The position numbers and the translations under genes are program-made. This document shows, one piece after another, positions 41,933-51,145 of a stretch of DNA of 64,000 nt. The notes under the pieces are model-generated. The model made no database searches. It saw only the letters and a list, made by a program, of their open reading frames with translations, and was not told the origin of the DNA. Position 1 is the stretch's first letter. Each line of letters opens with the position of its first letter. The DNA comes from Paenibacillus andongensis (GTDB lineage: Bacteria; Bacillota; Bacilli; Paenibacillales; NBRC-103111). The stretch spans positions 4,285,001 to 4,349,000 of the forward strand of contig NZ_CP104467.1 in NCBI RefSeq assembly GCF_025369935.1, written 5' to 3'.

Positions 41933-43966
41933 CTAAGGCGTTCCAAACACTGACATGGCAAGAATTTCAGCGATATCTCGCGCTTTAACCTGTTCCTCGA
42001 CCTCCTTAAGCTTCGTTCCATCCTCCACCATCGTTAAGCAATAAGGGCAGGCAGAACTGATAACGGTGGGTTTCACACTCAAAAGCTGTTCCGTGCGCGT
42101 TACATTAACGCGTGTGCCTGCGGTTTCTTCCATCCACATCATGCCGCCACCGGCACCGCAGCACATACTGTTCTCGCGAGAACGGTCTTGCTCAACCAAC
42201 TCAACCCCTGGAATTGCCCGGAGTACATTGCGTGGCTCCTCATACACTTCGTTGTAGCGGCCTAGATAGCAAGAATCGTGGTACGTAATACGCTCTCTAA
42301 CTTCATGCTGCGGCTTAAGACGCCCCTCTTTCACCCACAGATCCAACAGCTCGGTGTGATGGAAAACGTCAGCCGTAAGTCCAAATTCAGGATATTCATT
42401 TTTGAATGTATGATACGTATGCGGGCACGTCGTTACGATTTTCTGAACCTTATACTTTTGAAAAGTCGCAATATTGTCCGCACACAGCTGTTGGAATAGA
42501 AATTCATTGCCCATCCGGCGAGGTGTATCACCGGAATTCTTCTCCTCATTGCCCAAAATGGCAAAGGAGACGCCGGCTTCCTTCATCAATTTAACAAAAG
42601 AATGCGTGATCTTACGGCTGCGATTATCATAGGCGCCCATGGAACCCAAGAAAAACAAGTACTCGAATTCCGGATTTTCCTTCACCGTACACACGCCGAG
42701 TTCGTCATTTGGATCTACTTCTTTGACCCATTTCACGCGATCATTCCGGCTAATACCCCAAGGATTTCCTTGTCTTTCGATGTTTTGTAAAGCACGCTGG
42801 CCATCATGAGGCATGCTGCCCTGCGTCAATACAAGATGTCGGCGCAGATCGATAATCTTATCCACATGCTCATTCCCAACAGGACATTGATCCTCACAAT
42901 TGCGGCAGGTTGTACAAGCCCACAGCTCCTCTTCCGTAATAACGCCGCCAATAAGCTCAACTTCTAGCGGGTTATGGGTACTTGGACTAGCGAAAGCAAA
43001 AGCTGGCACCCATGGTGATTTCGAGGTGATGGCGGCGCCTTTTTCCGTCAAATGATCACGAAGCTTCGTAATCAAATGCATCGGCGACAGCATCTTACCT
43101 GTCGTATTCGCGGGACAAACATTCGTGCAGCGCCCGCATTCCACACAAGAGTAGAAATCAAGCATCTGCTTCTGTGTGAAATCCTCAATTTTGCCTACAC
43201 CGAACGACTCCGCTTCTTCATCCTCTAGATTAAGCGAAGCTAGTTTACCGATTGGCTCTGTGCGGCGCAGTAAGATATTGATAGGCGCTGTAATAATGTG
43301 AAAATGCTTCGACTGTGGTACATAGATCAGAAAAGAGAGTAGGATCAGCAAATGCATCCACCAGCTAATATAGAAACCAACCGTTGCCGCTGTTTGCGAC
43401 ATCCCGCTAAAGGCTGCTGCGAACAGAGATGAAATAGGCGCAAAAGCGGATGTCTCCATCCCTTCCTTCACCCGTTCAAAGCCACCGCTGACAACGACAG
43501 ATAGCATCAAGAAAAAAATGAAGAATATAACGATACTAGGCTTCCAACCGCGTTTCAGCCGTTTTAGCTTTTCTACATAACGGCGATACGTTGCATATCC
43601 CATGGCCAGAAGAATCAGCGCAACCGTCACTTCCTGCATCAAAGTGAAATAATCGTAACCTGGTATTGGTAACCCATGGCCAATTAATCCCTTCAAAATG
43701 AGATCAAGCGCCCCAAGCTGCAAAATAATGAATCCATAAAAGATCACAATGTGCATGATGCCGCTCTTCTTATCCTTCAACAGCTTGGTCTGGCCAAATA
43801 CCTGAATCGCAAATTCCTTCAACCGCGCCTTCGCTTCCGTTTTCAAATTCACAGACTTGCCCAGCCTGATGTACAAATATCGGTGATATACAACACGTAC
43901 AAACAAATACACGGCAAACCCCGTAACCGCCAGAAATAAAAGAAACTGAATGAGTGAACCGGTCAT
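41933..43966 (-). CDS. fadF: EtfD/FadF-type ETF:menaquinone oxidoreductase iron-sulfur protein
   Basis: A 677-residue membrane iron-sulfur protein. About six N-terminal membrane helices resemble a NarI-like cytochrome b domain, then two 4Fe-4S motifs, CVECGRCTNVCP and CTTCRNCEDQCP, then two CCG domains (CPHTYHTF... and CCGAGGGMMWMEE...CPYC) as in heterodisulfide reductase HdrD. This architecture matches B. subtilis FadF and EtfD, which pass electrons from ETF to menaquinone. As first gene of the leftward fad operon next to the FadR operator it is well placed for that role. Confidence 0.92.
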   Translation of the reverse strand: MTGSLIQFLLFLAVTGFAVYLFVRVVYHRYLYIRLGKSVNLKTEAKARLKEFAIQVFGQTKLLKDKKSGIMHIVIFYGFIILQLGALDLILKGLIGHGLPIPGYDYFTLMQEVTVALILLAMGYATYRRYVEKLKRLKRGWKPSIVIFFIFFLMLSVVVSGGFERVKEGMETSAFAPISSLFAAAFSGMSQTAATVGFYISWWMHLLILLSFLIYVPQSKHFHIITAPINILLRRTEPIGKLASLNLEDEEAESFGVGKIEDFTQKQMLDFYSCVECGRCTNVCPANTTGKMLSPMHLITKLRDHLTEKGAAITSKSPWVPAFAFASPSTHNPLEVELIGGVITEEELWACTTCRNCEDQCPVGNEHVDKIIDLRRHLVLTQGSMPHDGQRALQNIERQGNPWGISRNDRVKWVKEVDPNDELGVCTVKENPEFEYLFFLGSMGAYDNRSRKITHSFVKLMKEAGVSFAILGNEEKNSGDTPRRMGNEFLFQQLCADNIATFQKYKVQKIVTTCPHTYHTFKNEYPEFGLTADVFHHTELLDLWVKEGRLKPQHEVRERITYHDSCYLGRYNEVYEEPRNVLRAIPGVELVEQDRSRENSMCCGAGGGMMWMEETAGTRVNVTRTEQLLSVKPTVISSACPYCLTMVEDGTKLKEVEEQVKARDIAEILAMSVFGTP

Positions 43967-44165
43967 TGAGGACCCTCCCTAACGTTTTGCGTTAGCAAAA
44001 CTTTCTACGTAAGCATGTTCAGCGTTTTCGCAAAGTAACCGCTTACATTCAAGCATCGTAAAAAAGCAAGTTCCATTTGACCCTATTTCCAGAGTTGAAA
44101 AATGCTTCATTGTGAAGTGTAAGCCGGCAAACCTTCCTACTTGCTTTAATAAGCTGAATAAGTCG

Positions 44166-44194
44166 TTGACAAGGCGTACTGCGTATTTTATGAT
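44166..44194 (+). promoter_or_regulatory. sigma-A promoter of fadR
   Basis: TTGACA (44,166-44,171), 17-base spacer, TATGAT (44,189-44,194). The predicted start lies just before the FadR operator, so bound FadR would block initiation or clearance. Confidence 0.8.
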
Positions 44195-44207
44195 GAAATT
44201 ACGAAAA

Positions 44208-44225
44208 TGAATGAGTATTCATTCA
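44208..44225. promoter_or_regulatory. FadR operator
   Basis: TGAATGAGTATTCATTCA matches the Bacillus FadR consensus TGAATGAMTANTCATTCA at all but one position and is symmetric in both half-sites. It lies 35 bases before the fadR start codon and can control fadR-etfBA and, at a distance, the divergent fadF operon. Confidence 0.9.
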
Positions 44226-44259
44226 CCGATATTTGTATTCTAACACCGAGGTGATCTCC

Positions 44260-44847
44260 TTGACAAGTGGCAAAAAACCAGACAAGTATTACGCAATTCT
44301 CGAGGGCGCTCTGAAAGTGTTTGCTGAGCATGGCTTTCACAAATCTCAAGTCTCCCGAATCGCCAAGGAAGCTGGCGTGGCCGATGGGACCATCTATCTT
44401 TATTTCAAAAAGAAGGAGGATATTTTGACCAGCCTGTTTCAAGAGAAATTAGGCGAGCTTGTTGAGAAGCTCAATCATGGGCTGAATGACCAAATGACAG
44501 CTAGAGAAGCGCTGCACAAAGTATGTGAGATTCATTTCAGTGTACTGGAAGGGAATATTCATCTGGCTTACCTCACCCAAATTGAGCTCAGACAGAGTGA
44601 TCTCGAGCTTCGCAAAGAGATTGGCCTTGCATTAAAGAGATATATTATCCTCATTGAAAATATATTAGAAAAAGGTAAGAAAGACGGCAGTTTCCGTCCT
44701 GATTTTGAAGTGAAGCTCGTGAGGCTTCTCATTTTTGGCGGCATGGATGAAGTCGTTACTTCTTGGCTCATTTCTGGCCGGAAGTATTCGTTAACCGCTC
44801 AAGTTGGACCTACCATTGATTTTTTCATGAAAGGCATCGAGTCTTAA
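44260..44847 (+). CDS. fadR: TetR-family fatty acid regulator FadR
   Basis: A 195-residue TetR-type repressor. The helix-turn-helix is FHKSQVSRIAKEAGVADGTIYLYFKKKEDIL (residues about 25-55), and the rest is the acyl-CoA-binding helical domain. Length and sequence match B. subtilis FadR (YsiA), which leaves DNA when long-chain acyl-CoA binds. The start is a TTG at 44260 with GAGGTGA upstream; an in-frame ATG at 44233 lies before that site. Its own operator is at 44,208-44,225, so it is autoregulated. etfB follows after 38 bases. Confidence 0.93.
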   Translation: MTSGKKPDKYYAILEGALKVFAEHGFHKSQVSRIAKEAGVADGTIYLYFKKKEDILTSLFQEKLGELVEKLNHGLNDQMTAREALHKVCEIHFSVLEGNIHLAYLTQIELRQSDLELRKEIGLALKRYIILIENILEKGKKDGSFRPDFEVKLVRLLIFGGMDEVVTSWLISGRKYSLTAQVGPTIDFFMKGIES

Positions 44848-44885
44848 GGTCTGTATAACATGTATATTCAGGAAGGAGCTTGACT

Positions 44886-45650
44886 ATGGACATTTTTGTA
44901 TTATTGAAACAAACGTTTGATACGGAGGAAAAAATCGTCCTGCAGGGCGGCGCCGTTCAAGAGGATGGCGTGAAATTCGTCATCAATCCTTACGATGAAT
45001 ATGCGGTTGAGCAAGCCATTCAAATTCGAGATGAGCTGGGCGGCAAGGTTACTCTACTCTCGGTTGGTCCAGAACGTACTGCCGAAGCGCTGCGAACTGC
45101 ACTGGCGATGGGGGCTGATGAAGCTGTTCTTATCTCTGATGAACGCATTAAGGGAGATGAGTTCGAAGTAGCTGAAATTTTGGCCAACTATTTGCGCGGA
45201 CAGTCCGTTGATCTTATATTAGGCGGAAATTTCTCAGTCGATAACGGGGCTGGGCAAGTCGCCATACGACTCTCCTCCCTCCTAGGCTTACCTCATGTTG
45301 CTTCTATTACAAAGCTGGAAATTTCCGGAGGAAAAGCGGTTGCCCACCGCGATGCAGAAGGCGATATCGAAGTGATCGAGGTACCTCTCCCTGCTCTATT
45401 CACGGCACAGCAAGGCTTGAACGAGCCACGCTACCCTTCACTTCCTGGGATTATGAAAGCAAAGAAAAAACCGTTCCAGCACTTAACACTTGATGATATT
45501 GAAGGCGCTGATTCTGCTGTCGCCAAAACAGAGCGCTTGGAATTGACATTGCCACCTGAGCGCAAAGCAGGCCGCATCCTAAAAGGCGACCTTCCACAGC
45601 AAGTTACCGAACTCGTGCAAGCATTACGCAGCGAATCCAAAGTGATCTAA
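44886..45650 (+). CDS. etfB: electron transfer flavoprotein beta subunit
   Basis: A 254-residue EtfB. It shows VLLKQTFDTEEKI at the N-terminus, NPYDEYAVEQAIQIRD, LLSVGPERTAEALRTALAMGADEAVLI and VDNGAGQVAIRLSSLLGLPHVASI, the AMP-binding region. The ATG at 44886 has AAGGAG 7 bases upstream; the TTG at 44880 is less likely. It pairs with EtfA 19 bases downstream to accept electrons from FadE and pass them to FadF. Confidence 0.95.
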   Translation: MDIFVLLKQTFDTEEKIVLQGGAVQEDGVKFVINPYDEYAVEQAIQIRDELGGKVTLLSVGPERTAEALRTALAMGADEAVLISDERIKGDEFEVAEILANYLRGQSVDLILGGNFSVDNGAGQVAIRLSSLLGLPHVASITKLEISGGKAVAHRDAEGDIEVIEVPLPALFTAQQGLNEPRYPSLPGIMKAKKKPFQHLTLDDIEGADSAVAKTERLELTLPPERKAGRILKGDLPQQVTELVQALRSESKVI

Positions 45651-45669
45651 ATAAGGGGAGGCTACATTT

Positions 45670-46653
45670 ATGAGCAAAACATTTCTCGTTGTTGCAGAAG
45701 CACGCGGTGGCAAGCTGCGTCAGGTATCCTTTGAAGCTTTACGCGCAGCGCAGCTTTCCGCTTTTGATGGTGATAGCATCGCCGCAGTATTAATTGGCGG
45801 CGCAGGAAGCAAAGCGCTTGCTGGTGAGCTTGCGGCTTATGGCGCAGACACCATCTATGTCGTCGAAGACAACCAGCTGGAGAGCTACAGCTCGGAAGCC
45901 TACTTGAGCGCTTTGCTGGCTGTCACGGATATCGCCGAGCCAGGCGCGCTCTATTTCGGCCACACGGCAGTTGGCCGAGATCTCGCACCGCTGGCCGCGG
46001 CGAAGCTCGCAGCTGGCCAGCTCTCGGATGTTACGGCTATCTCGCGCAGCGGGGATAGCGTGCAGTTCACGCGACCGCTTTACGCTGGCAAAGCCGTCGA
46101 AAAGAAAGCGTTTACCGACCCGAATGGCACATGGGTCGTCACGATAAGACCGAACAACATCGCAGTCTCCGAGCCTGACTCTTCGCGTCAAGCCGAGGTC
46201 ATCGATGTTGCTTACCCCGCTCCCTCCCTGCGCAGCATCATCCGGGAGGTCGTTAAGAAAACGTCCGGCACCATCGACTTGGCAGAAGCCAAGATCGTTG
46301 TCTCCGGCGGACGGGGCGTGCGCAGCGCCGATGGCTTCCAGCCGCTCGAAGAGCTGGCTGCCGTCTTGGGCGGCGCTGTCGGGGCTTCCCGCGGAGCCTG
46401 CGACGCGGGCTACTGCGAGTACGCGATGCAAATCGGCCAGACCGGCAAGGTGGTGACGCCGGAGATCTACATCGCGTGCGGTATTAGCGGCGCCATCCAG
46501 CATCTTGCCGGGATGAGCTCTTCGCGCGTCATCATCGCGATCAACAAGGATGCTGAGGCGCCGATCTTCAAAGTAGCCGACTACGGCATCGTCGGCGATC
46601 TGTTCGAGGTCGTGCCCCTGCTGACCGAGGAATTCCGCATGCTGCTGAAGTAG
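45670..46653 (+). CDS. etfA: electron transfer flavoprotein alpha subunit
   Basis: A 327-residue EtfA. The C-terminal FAD domain has [68 protein letters not shown] and [26 protein letters not shown], all typical. One difference from most family members is [16 protein letters not shown] where others have VDAGWxxxxxQVGQTG. The second half (from about 45.94 kb) is noticeably GC-rich. It is the last gene of fadR-etfB-etfA and ends at a strong terminator. Confidence 0.95.
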   Translation: MSKTFLVVAEARGGKLRQVSFEALRAAQLSAFDGDSIAAVLIGGAGSKALAGELAAYGADTIYVVEDNQLESYSSEAYLSALLAVTDIAEPGALYFGHTAVGRDLAPLAAAKLAAGQLSDVTAISRSGDSVQFTRPLYAGKAVEKKAFTDPNGTWVVTIRPNNIAVSEPDSSRQAEVIDVAYPAPSLRSIIREVVKKTSGTIDLAEAKIVVSGGRGVRSADGFQPLEELAAVLGGAVGASRGACDAGYCEYAMQIGQTGKVVTPEIYIACGISGAIQHLAGMSSSRVIIAINKDAEAPIFKVADYGIVGDLFEVVPLLTEEFRMLLK

Positions 46654-46679
46654 TGGCTCCCTCTCTACTCGTCAATTGA

Positions 46680-46724
46680 CCACCCTGATAATCAGGCTAA
46701 GCCTGCTAACAGGGTGGTTTTTTT
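46680..46724 (+). terminator. intrinsic terminator of fadR-etfBA
   Basis: CCACCCTG and CAGGGTGG with inner CAGGC-TAA-GCCTG, followed by seven T. Confidence 0.9.
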
Positions 46725-46787
46725 CTTGAACTTCACCCAGCTATCCAGTAAACTCAGCATACATACATAAAGACAGGAGCATTTCCC

Positions 46788-46894
46788 ATGCCTATAACAC
46801 CAACGTGAAGGCATTCGCCAGCAGCTCCAAAGAAATGCTTAAGTCTCTCCAATTTCTCACTAAAAAGCAAAAGCTGCCCCTCGCTCATAGATAG
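46788..46894 (+). pseudogene. possible short frameshifted gene remnant
   Basis: An ATG at 46788 with AGGAG upstream stops after six codons. In the neighbouring frame a coherent stretch (NVKAFASSSKEMLKSLQF and 13 more residues) runs to a TAG at 46892-46894. It looks like the two ends of a small gene joined by a frameshift, but it is short and I do not recognise the family. The rest of 46,725-46,944 holds nothing else I can name. Confidence 0.25.
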
Positions 46895-46944
46895 CTCTAC
46901 AAGAAAGAGCAGCCTTCTGCTCACATTCAATTTACTTCCAATAT

Positions 46945-47895
46945 CTAACCCCTAGTTGCAACCTGCTCATTCAGCCACGCTGCAATGTCATCCATGACTT
47001 CATCCCGATTCACTTCATTTAACATTTCATGTCTGCCGCGAGGGTAAAGCTTGCTGCTTACGTTTTTAAGCCCAAGTTCCTCGTACATGCTAAGCAGCTT
47101 GCGCACCCCACTGCCTCCACCAACCGGATCATCTTCACCTGAGAATACGTACAAAGGCAAATCTTTACGGATCTGTCTTACATGTTTAGCTTGATGAATT
47201 TCCTTTAGTCCCCTAAAAAAATCTCTGAAATAACCCGATGTAAACGTGACTCCGCAATAAGGATCGTCTACATATTTATCAACTTCACTTGCATCATTAC
47301 TTAGCCAATCGAATGGCGTTCGATTCGGTGCGAATCTTTTATTAAAAGCTCCAAATGAAAGGGATGTAACAAGTTCACTCCTATGATGATCCCCTCGAAT
47401 AGCTGCTTCTGTTGTAGCAATGGCAATTGCAGCTTGTAAAGCTGGTCCCTGTTTACCATTGGTGCCTGACAAAATAATTCCTTGAACGTGGTCCGGATGT
47501 TTTGTTTCATACGACACCATGTAGTGCTGCGTCAAGAATGAGCCCATACTATGACCCATCACAAACAAAGGAATAGGAGCTGGATACCTTTTACGGATCT
47601 CACTGGTGATCTGTCCCATATTTTCAACCATGCCATGAAAGCAATCTTTGCCAAATTTACCTACGGCTTCAGGTGAACCTGCAGTTCGTCCATGCCCCAA
47701 ATGATCGTTTGCATAGACAGCATAACCTTGGCTTGTTAATAAAGCAGCTAGCCTCTCGTACCTAGCGGCCGTCTCGGACATGCCATGTGCAATTTGCACA
47801 ATCGCTTTTATTTCACTGGTCTCATCAGGCAGCCATTCATATACATAGTTATTTATCTGCTTAGAGTCTTTCCATATAAAATGCTGCTTCTGCAT
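46945..47895 (-). CDS. alpha/beta hydrolase (monoacylglycerol lipase-like)
   Basis: A 316-residue serine hydrolase of the Hydrolase_4 group. Landmarks: VQIAHGMSETAARY (oxyanion HG), YANDHLGHGRTAG, the nucleophile elbow VMGHSMGSFLTQ (Ser about residue 113), FSGEDDPVGG (acid) and YPRGRHEMLNE (His). This pattern is typical of lysophospholipases and monoacylglycerol lipases, so membrane-lipid turnover is the likely use. The ATG at 47895 follows GGGGGGA; an ATG at 47919 has no site. Confidence 0.9.
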   Translation of the reverse strand: MQKQHFIWKDSKQINNYVYEWLPDETSEIKAIVQIAHGMSETAARYERLAALLTSQGYAVYANDHLGHGRTAGSPEAVGKFGKDCFHGMVENMGQITSEIRKRYPAPIPLFVMGHSMGSFLTQHYMVSYETKHPDHVQGIILSGTNGKQGPALQAAIAIATTEAAIRGDHHRSELVTSLSFGAFNKRFAPNRTPFDWLSNDASEVDKYVDDPYCGVTFTSGYFRDFFRGLKEIHQAKHVRQIRKDLPLYVFSGEDDPVGGGSGVRKLLSMYEELGLKNVSSKLYPRGRHEMLNEVNRDEVMDDIAAWLNEQVATRG

Positions 47896-47973
47896 AAGAT
47901 CCCCCCATAAACTTTCCATTTCACACCAAAATATTCCGCCTATTCTTCCTCATTATAAAGCTTCCTCTTCATG

Positions 47974-48003
47974 AAAACAGCCCCCTTTCCGAGGAAAGAG
48001 GGC
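47974..48003 (-). terminator. intrinsic terminator after yezD
   Basis: Leftwards GCCCTCTTTCC-TC-GGAAAGGGGGC followed by TGTTTTC. Confidence 0.78.
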
Positions 48004-48037
48004 TTGGAGACCACTTTTTATTTTTAAGCGCTATATG

Positions 48038-48247
48038 CTAACCTTTACTAGTTTGTTTCACTGATTTTACTGCTTGCAATTGGGATTGCGGTTGAGATAA
48101 GGCGTCGAATCGTTTTCTCTCTGTCTTATCGATTTGAGCAATTTTACCATCGTGAACGACGATTTGTACGGAACCGTACTCCAACCCGTTTAACATTTGT
48201 TTAATTCTGTCCACCCAAATATCATCTAACTCTAGTGGTTTCGCCAT
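48038..48247 (-). CDS. yezD: YezD-family small protein (DUF2292)
   Basis: A 69-residue protein of the DUF2292/YezD family: LDDIWVDRIKQMLNGLEYGSVQIVVHDGKIAQIDKTERKRF is nearly the whole family domain. Such proteins accompany sulfur assimilation genes in many Bacilli, and here the sulfonate operon lies just upstream on the same strand. The ATG at 48247 follows GGAGG; the longer frame to 48391 overlaps the hydrolase gene and lacks a start signal. Biochemical role unknown; the pattern suggests nucleic acid or ligand binding only weakly. Confidence 0.85.
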   Translation of the reverse strand: MAKPLELDDIWVDRIKQMLNGLEYGSVQIVVHDGKIAQIDKTERKRFDALSQPQSQLQAVKSVKQTSKG

Positions 48248-48266
48248 TCTCTTGCCTCCGCTTCCA

Positions 48267-49097
48267 TTAAATTGTCCAATCGTTCCAATCTTTTTTCTGT
48301 TTCTGGATAAAGGATAACCAGTTCCCTGTTTTCTCAAATAGTTCTTTCTTAGAACTTGTTGTTGAATAAGTATGATCTGCTTGATAAACAAGCTCTAGTT
48401 CGCATTGACCCTCTGATCGCATCCAGAACATCTTCTGGTATAATGGCGCATAATCGACTGGTATAATATCATCCGCAGTACCGTGAATAACGAGGACATC
48501 GCCGTTAAATTTACGAAGTTGTTCAAACGGTTGATGCTGAGATAAAGAATCAAAAAATTGACTTGTCAATACATAGCCATGATGATCGATCGCTCCGCCT
48601 ATAGGAAGCTTCTCGTATTCACTCTTGCCTACAATTCTTACAATATCATTGTGTGGATGAGCGACAGCTGACCATAACACGAGTGTTTTCACGCGATTAT
48701 CTCTCGCCGCCGTTAAAACGGCTGCCGCACCGCCTAAGCTATGACCCACCAAAATTACACGACTAAGATCTACACAATCAATCGTCAAGGCGTAATCAAT
48801 AACACTTCTCGTTTGTTCAACCAGAACATCCAGCCCGCCAGCGCCATAGTCGCCAGTGCTCTCACCGCAACCACCGTAATCGAAACGGAGAACCAAGTAG
48901 CCTTGCGAGCTAAACTCACGAGCTGCCTTCACAAATAACCGATCCACACCTATCCGGCTGCCAATAAATCCATGACAGATGATAATAAGTGGCCAACGTT
49001 GACAATCAACTTGCGCGGCTCCTGATTGATTAGTCGGGTAATGTAACGTTGCGGCCAATTCGACGTCGTCGCTTTGAATTGTGATAGCATGCTCCAT
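48267..49097 (-). CDS. alpha/beta hydrolase
   Basis: A 276-residue serine hydrolase. It shows ICHGFIGSRIGVDRLFVKAAREF (oxyanion), RFDYGGCGESTGDYG, the nucleophile elbow LVGHSLGGAAAVL (Ser about residue 120), VIHGTADDIIPVDYA (acid) and DHTYSTTSSK (His). It is placed between the sulfonate operon and yezD, 19 bases before yezD, so it may act on a sulfur-containing ester or peptide; that is inference. GGGAG precedes the ATG. Confidence 0.87.
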   Translation of the reverse strand: MEHAITIQSDDVELAATLHYPTNQSGAAQVDCQRWPLIIICHGFIGSRIGVDRLFVKAAREFSSQGYLVLRFDYGGCGESTGDYGAGGLDVLVEQTRSVIDYALTIDCVDLSRVILVGHSLGGAAAVLTAARDNRVKTLVLWSAVAHPHNDIVRIVGKSEYEKLPIGGAIDHHGYVLTSQFFDSLSQHQPFEQLRKFNGDVLVIHGTADDIIPVDYAPLYQKMFWMRSEGQCELELVYQADHTYSTTSSKKELFEKTGNWLSFIQKQKKDWNDWTI

Positions 49098-49244
49098 GAT
49101 GTTAACTCCCTTTCGTTTTCACATATAATTCCGATAAGTTTAGTGTGAATTAGGTATAAACCAATATTAGCATCACCTACTAGAGGTGTCAATCCTATTT
49201 TTAACATATTTTCGGCAATTATTATTGGTCCTAATGTGGATACA

Positions 49245-49277
49245 AAAGACTCCCACCTTACTCTAGTGAGAGTCTTT
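49245..49277 (-). terminator. terminator of the sulfonate operon
   Basis: AAAGACTC-C-CAC / GTG-A-GAGTCTTT, 26 bases after the DUF4395 stop on the leftward strand. Confidence 0.7.
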
Positions 49278-49302
49278 CCATATTTACCTTTCATTAACCG
49301 CG

Positions 49303-49713
49303 CTATACCCGTTGTCTGACTATGAATTGCTTATACCGATAATAAATCGTACATCCGATGCAATAGCCCAGCAAAGCTGCGCCTGCAGCTAAGAGTAAAA
49401 AGCCAGTGAAGATGTACCCCACCATATTCAAACCGAAGGCAAAAAAAGCAAGTGATAAAGAAAGAAATAAAACGGCCAAAGCATTGTTAAACCTTGTCAA
49501 CTCTGCAGCTTGTGTTTCCGTTCCACTTCGAGATAGAAACCGTTTAGACACCGCCACGAACAGATTCCATTTCCCGCCACCTACTAGGCCAAGCACCTGA
49601 ATCACCCAAAGCAAGGTAACTAGCCAGGTCCATTGAAACGCAAATGCCAGAAGGACAAAGAGAACGATACCCGTTTGATTAGCCTTCACATAGGAAATTG
49701 GAACTTCTTTCAC
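49303..49713 (-). CDS. DUF4395 family membrane protein
   Basis: A 136-residue membrane protein with four hydrophobic helices arranged in two pairs, fitting DUF4395 (VKANQTGIVLFVLLAFAF, then a conserved loop RFNNALAVLFLSLSLAFF and CIGCTIYYRY at the end). In other bacteria this family lies next to rhodanese, thioredoxin or sulfonate genes; here it closes the ssu operon. The CIGC motif resembles a redox dithiol. The GTG at 49713 is chosen after GGGGGTGAGG. A role in moving or handling reduced sulfur is inference. Confidence 0.75.
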   Translation of the reverse strand: MKEVPISYVKANQTGIVLFVLLAFAFQWTWLVTLLWVIQVLGLVGGGKWNLFVAVSKRFLSRSGTETQAAELTRFNNALAVLFLSLSLAFFAFGLNMVGYIFTGFLLLAAGAALLGYCIGCTIYYRYKQFIVRQRV

Positions 49714-49736
49714 CCTCACCCCCCCCTTGGTCAATC

Positions 49737-50759
49737 CTATTTCGTTAACCAGTCGGTTATAACAAAATCTTTCTTCGCCAATCCTTGTTCCACAAGAAAT
49801 TTCTTCGTTTCTTCTATAAGCTTCAAACCATCCGTTGTGCTTGATTCAATGGGCCATTGCTCGATTTTGAAGGATGCTTTCACAACGTCCACTGGATACC
49901 CGGAAGCTTCCGCATAGAATTTGAAATATTCTTCACTATTCTCACGTATTTCCTTCACTGCTTTCGTACGAAGATCGTTCCAGAGTTTAGGAAATTGCGG
50001 GTTCTTAGCCAAATAATCTTCCGTAACTACGGTTAGACTAGAGCCCTGTAGAACGGGATGTTTAGCCGCTTCATCAATGGCAACATATCCTTTTTTTAGA
50101 AGTAAAGGCCCGAATCCAGTTGGGTAGGCATAAGCTGCAATGTCACCGCGGGATAGTGCAGCTTCGCCATCAGCAGGCAATAAATGCAGGATCTTCACAT
50201 CTTTATCAAGCCCTTGCTCCTTAAGTAAGCTTGTTAAATATCGGCTCATATAGGAACCTTGGGAAGTAGCGACCTTTTTACCTTTGAGGTCAGTTAACGT
50301 CTTAGGACCGTCCGCTTTAGCTACCAACCAGGCATTCATATTAATTTGAGTTTGGTTAATCAAACGCGTTTTCAGACCTGCAGCTTTCCCATTTATAGCG
50401 GGTGTATCCCCGTAAATCCCAACATCCAGTGTTCCCGCGGTAATCGCCTCGTTCAAGTTAGGACCATTCGGGAAGTTGAAATATTTGAACTCCTTAACAC
50501 CGTATTTCTTGAGTTCGCTTTCGAGGTAACCTTTGGATTGCGCCCAGCCTTCCGGTCCGGTAATGGTCTTATTATTATTTGCAGAAATAAATCCAATACG
50601 CAGGGTTTCAGGCAGTGTAATTTTTGCTTCTGATGCTGTTGTAGTGGTGGTTGCGGGAGCTGTTGTTTTCGTCGATTTTGAGCCGCAAGCTGCTAATAAT
50701 ACTGTAAATAAAGTTAGAATAAGAGCAAAACTGAGCAATTTCAATGATCTCTGTGTCAT
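49737..50759 (-). CDS. sulfonate ABC transporter substrate-binding lipoprotein
   Basis: A 340-residue SsuA/NrtA-like binding protein. The lipobox is VLLAAC at about residue 25 and a Thr/Ala-rich linker follows. The binding-protein core has LRIGFISANNNKTITGPEGWAQ, FNFPNGPNLNEAITAGTLDVGIYGDTPAINGKAAG and LKGKKVATSQGSYMSRYL. It is encoded downstream of the permease, ATPase and redox pair rather than first, as is usual for ssuA. The GPEGWAQSKG segment differs from the E. coli SsuA pattern, so the ligand may not be an alkanesulfonate. Confidence 0.88.
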   Translation of the reverse strand: MTQRSLKLLSFALILTLFTVLLAACGSKSTKTTAPATTTTTASEAKITLPETLRIGFISANNNKTITGPEGWAQSKGYLESELKKYGVKEFKYFNFPNGPNLNEAITAGTLDVGIYGDTPAINGKAAGLKTRLINQTQINMNAWLVAKADGPKTLTDLKGKKVATSQGSYMSRYLTSLLKEQGLDKDVKILHLLPADGEAALSRGDIAAYAYPTGFGPLLLKKGYVAIDEAAKHPVLQGSSLTVVTEDYLAKNPQFPKLWNDLRTKAVKEIRENSEEYFKFYAEASGYPVDVVKASFKIEQWPIESSTTDGLKLIEETKKFLVEQGLAKKDFVITDWLTK

Positions 50760-50806
50760 ATGTCTTTGGACCCCCTGATAGTTGAGTGAAATGGATAATA
50801 ATCGAA

Positions 50807-51145
50807 TTAATGCGAGGCACGCATACGTTGGAAAATGATATAGGAACCGTCTGACGAGGCTGTCGATTCTCGGCCTTTCCCCCAGCCAATGTTCTCTTTA
50901 TAGCTTCCTAATAAACCTTCTTGAACTAGCTCTCCTTCGTTCACTGCTATCGTTTGTTCCGCTACCGGAGAAACATAAAGAGCATCCGTTGGACAGTATA
51001 ACTCACACATGAAGCAGCTTTGGCAGTCCGATTGTCTGGCGATGACCGGAATATCTCCCGCTACGGATTCAAAGACATTCGTTGGACATACGGATACGCA
51101 CTGATTGCAGCTAATGCAGCGATCTTTACTAAGCAGTTCAATCAT
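50807..51145 (-). CDS. 2x[4Fe-4S] ferredoxin-type subunit
   Basis: A 112-residue protein with two cluster motifs: CISCNQCVSVCP at about residue 10 and CQSCFMCELYCP at about residue 41, then about 60 residues without cysteine. The layout resembles AprB, the beta subunit of adenylylsulfate reductase. The ATG overlaps the stop of the flavoprotein gene (shared at 51145), so equal expression is expected. It most likely forms a complex with that flavoprotein and carries electrons to or from its FAD. Confidence 0.9.
   Translation of the reverse strand: MIELLSKDRCISCNQCVSVCPTNVFESVAGDIPVIARQSDCQSCFMCELYCPTDALYVSPVAEQTIAVNEGELVQEGLLGSYKENIGWGKGRESTASSDGSYIIFQRMRASH

Larger units (their letters stand above)
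43967..44259. promoter_or_regulatory. divergent control region between fadF operon and fadR-etfBA
   Basis: No gene is seen here. It holds the rightward fadR promoter and the FadR operator listed separately. A possible leftward -35 TTGTCA (44,172-44,167) overlaps the rightward -35 box, but no good matching -10 was found. Confidence 0.5.

Noticed and set aside
45790..46503. 237-codon open frame antisense to etfA
   Set aside because: It lies fully opposite a conserved EtfA with all family motifs; the long antisense frame is a by-product of GC-rich codon use. The same applies to frames antisense to fadA (38,347-39,309) and to the ViaA-like gene.
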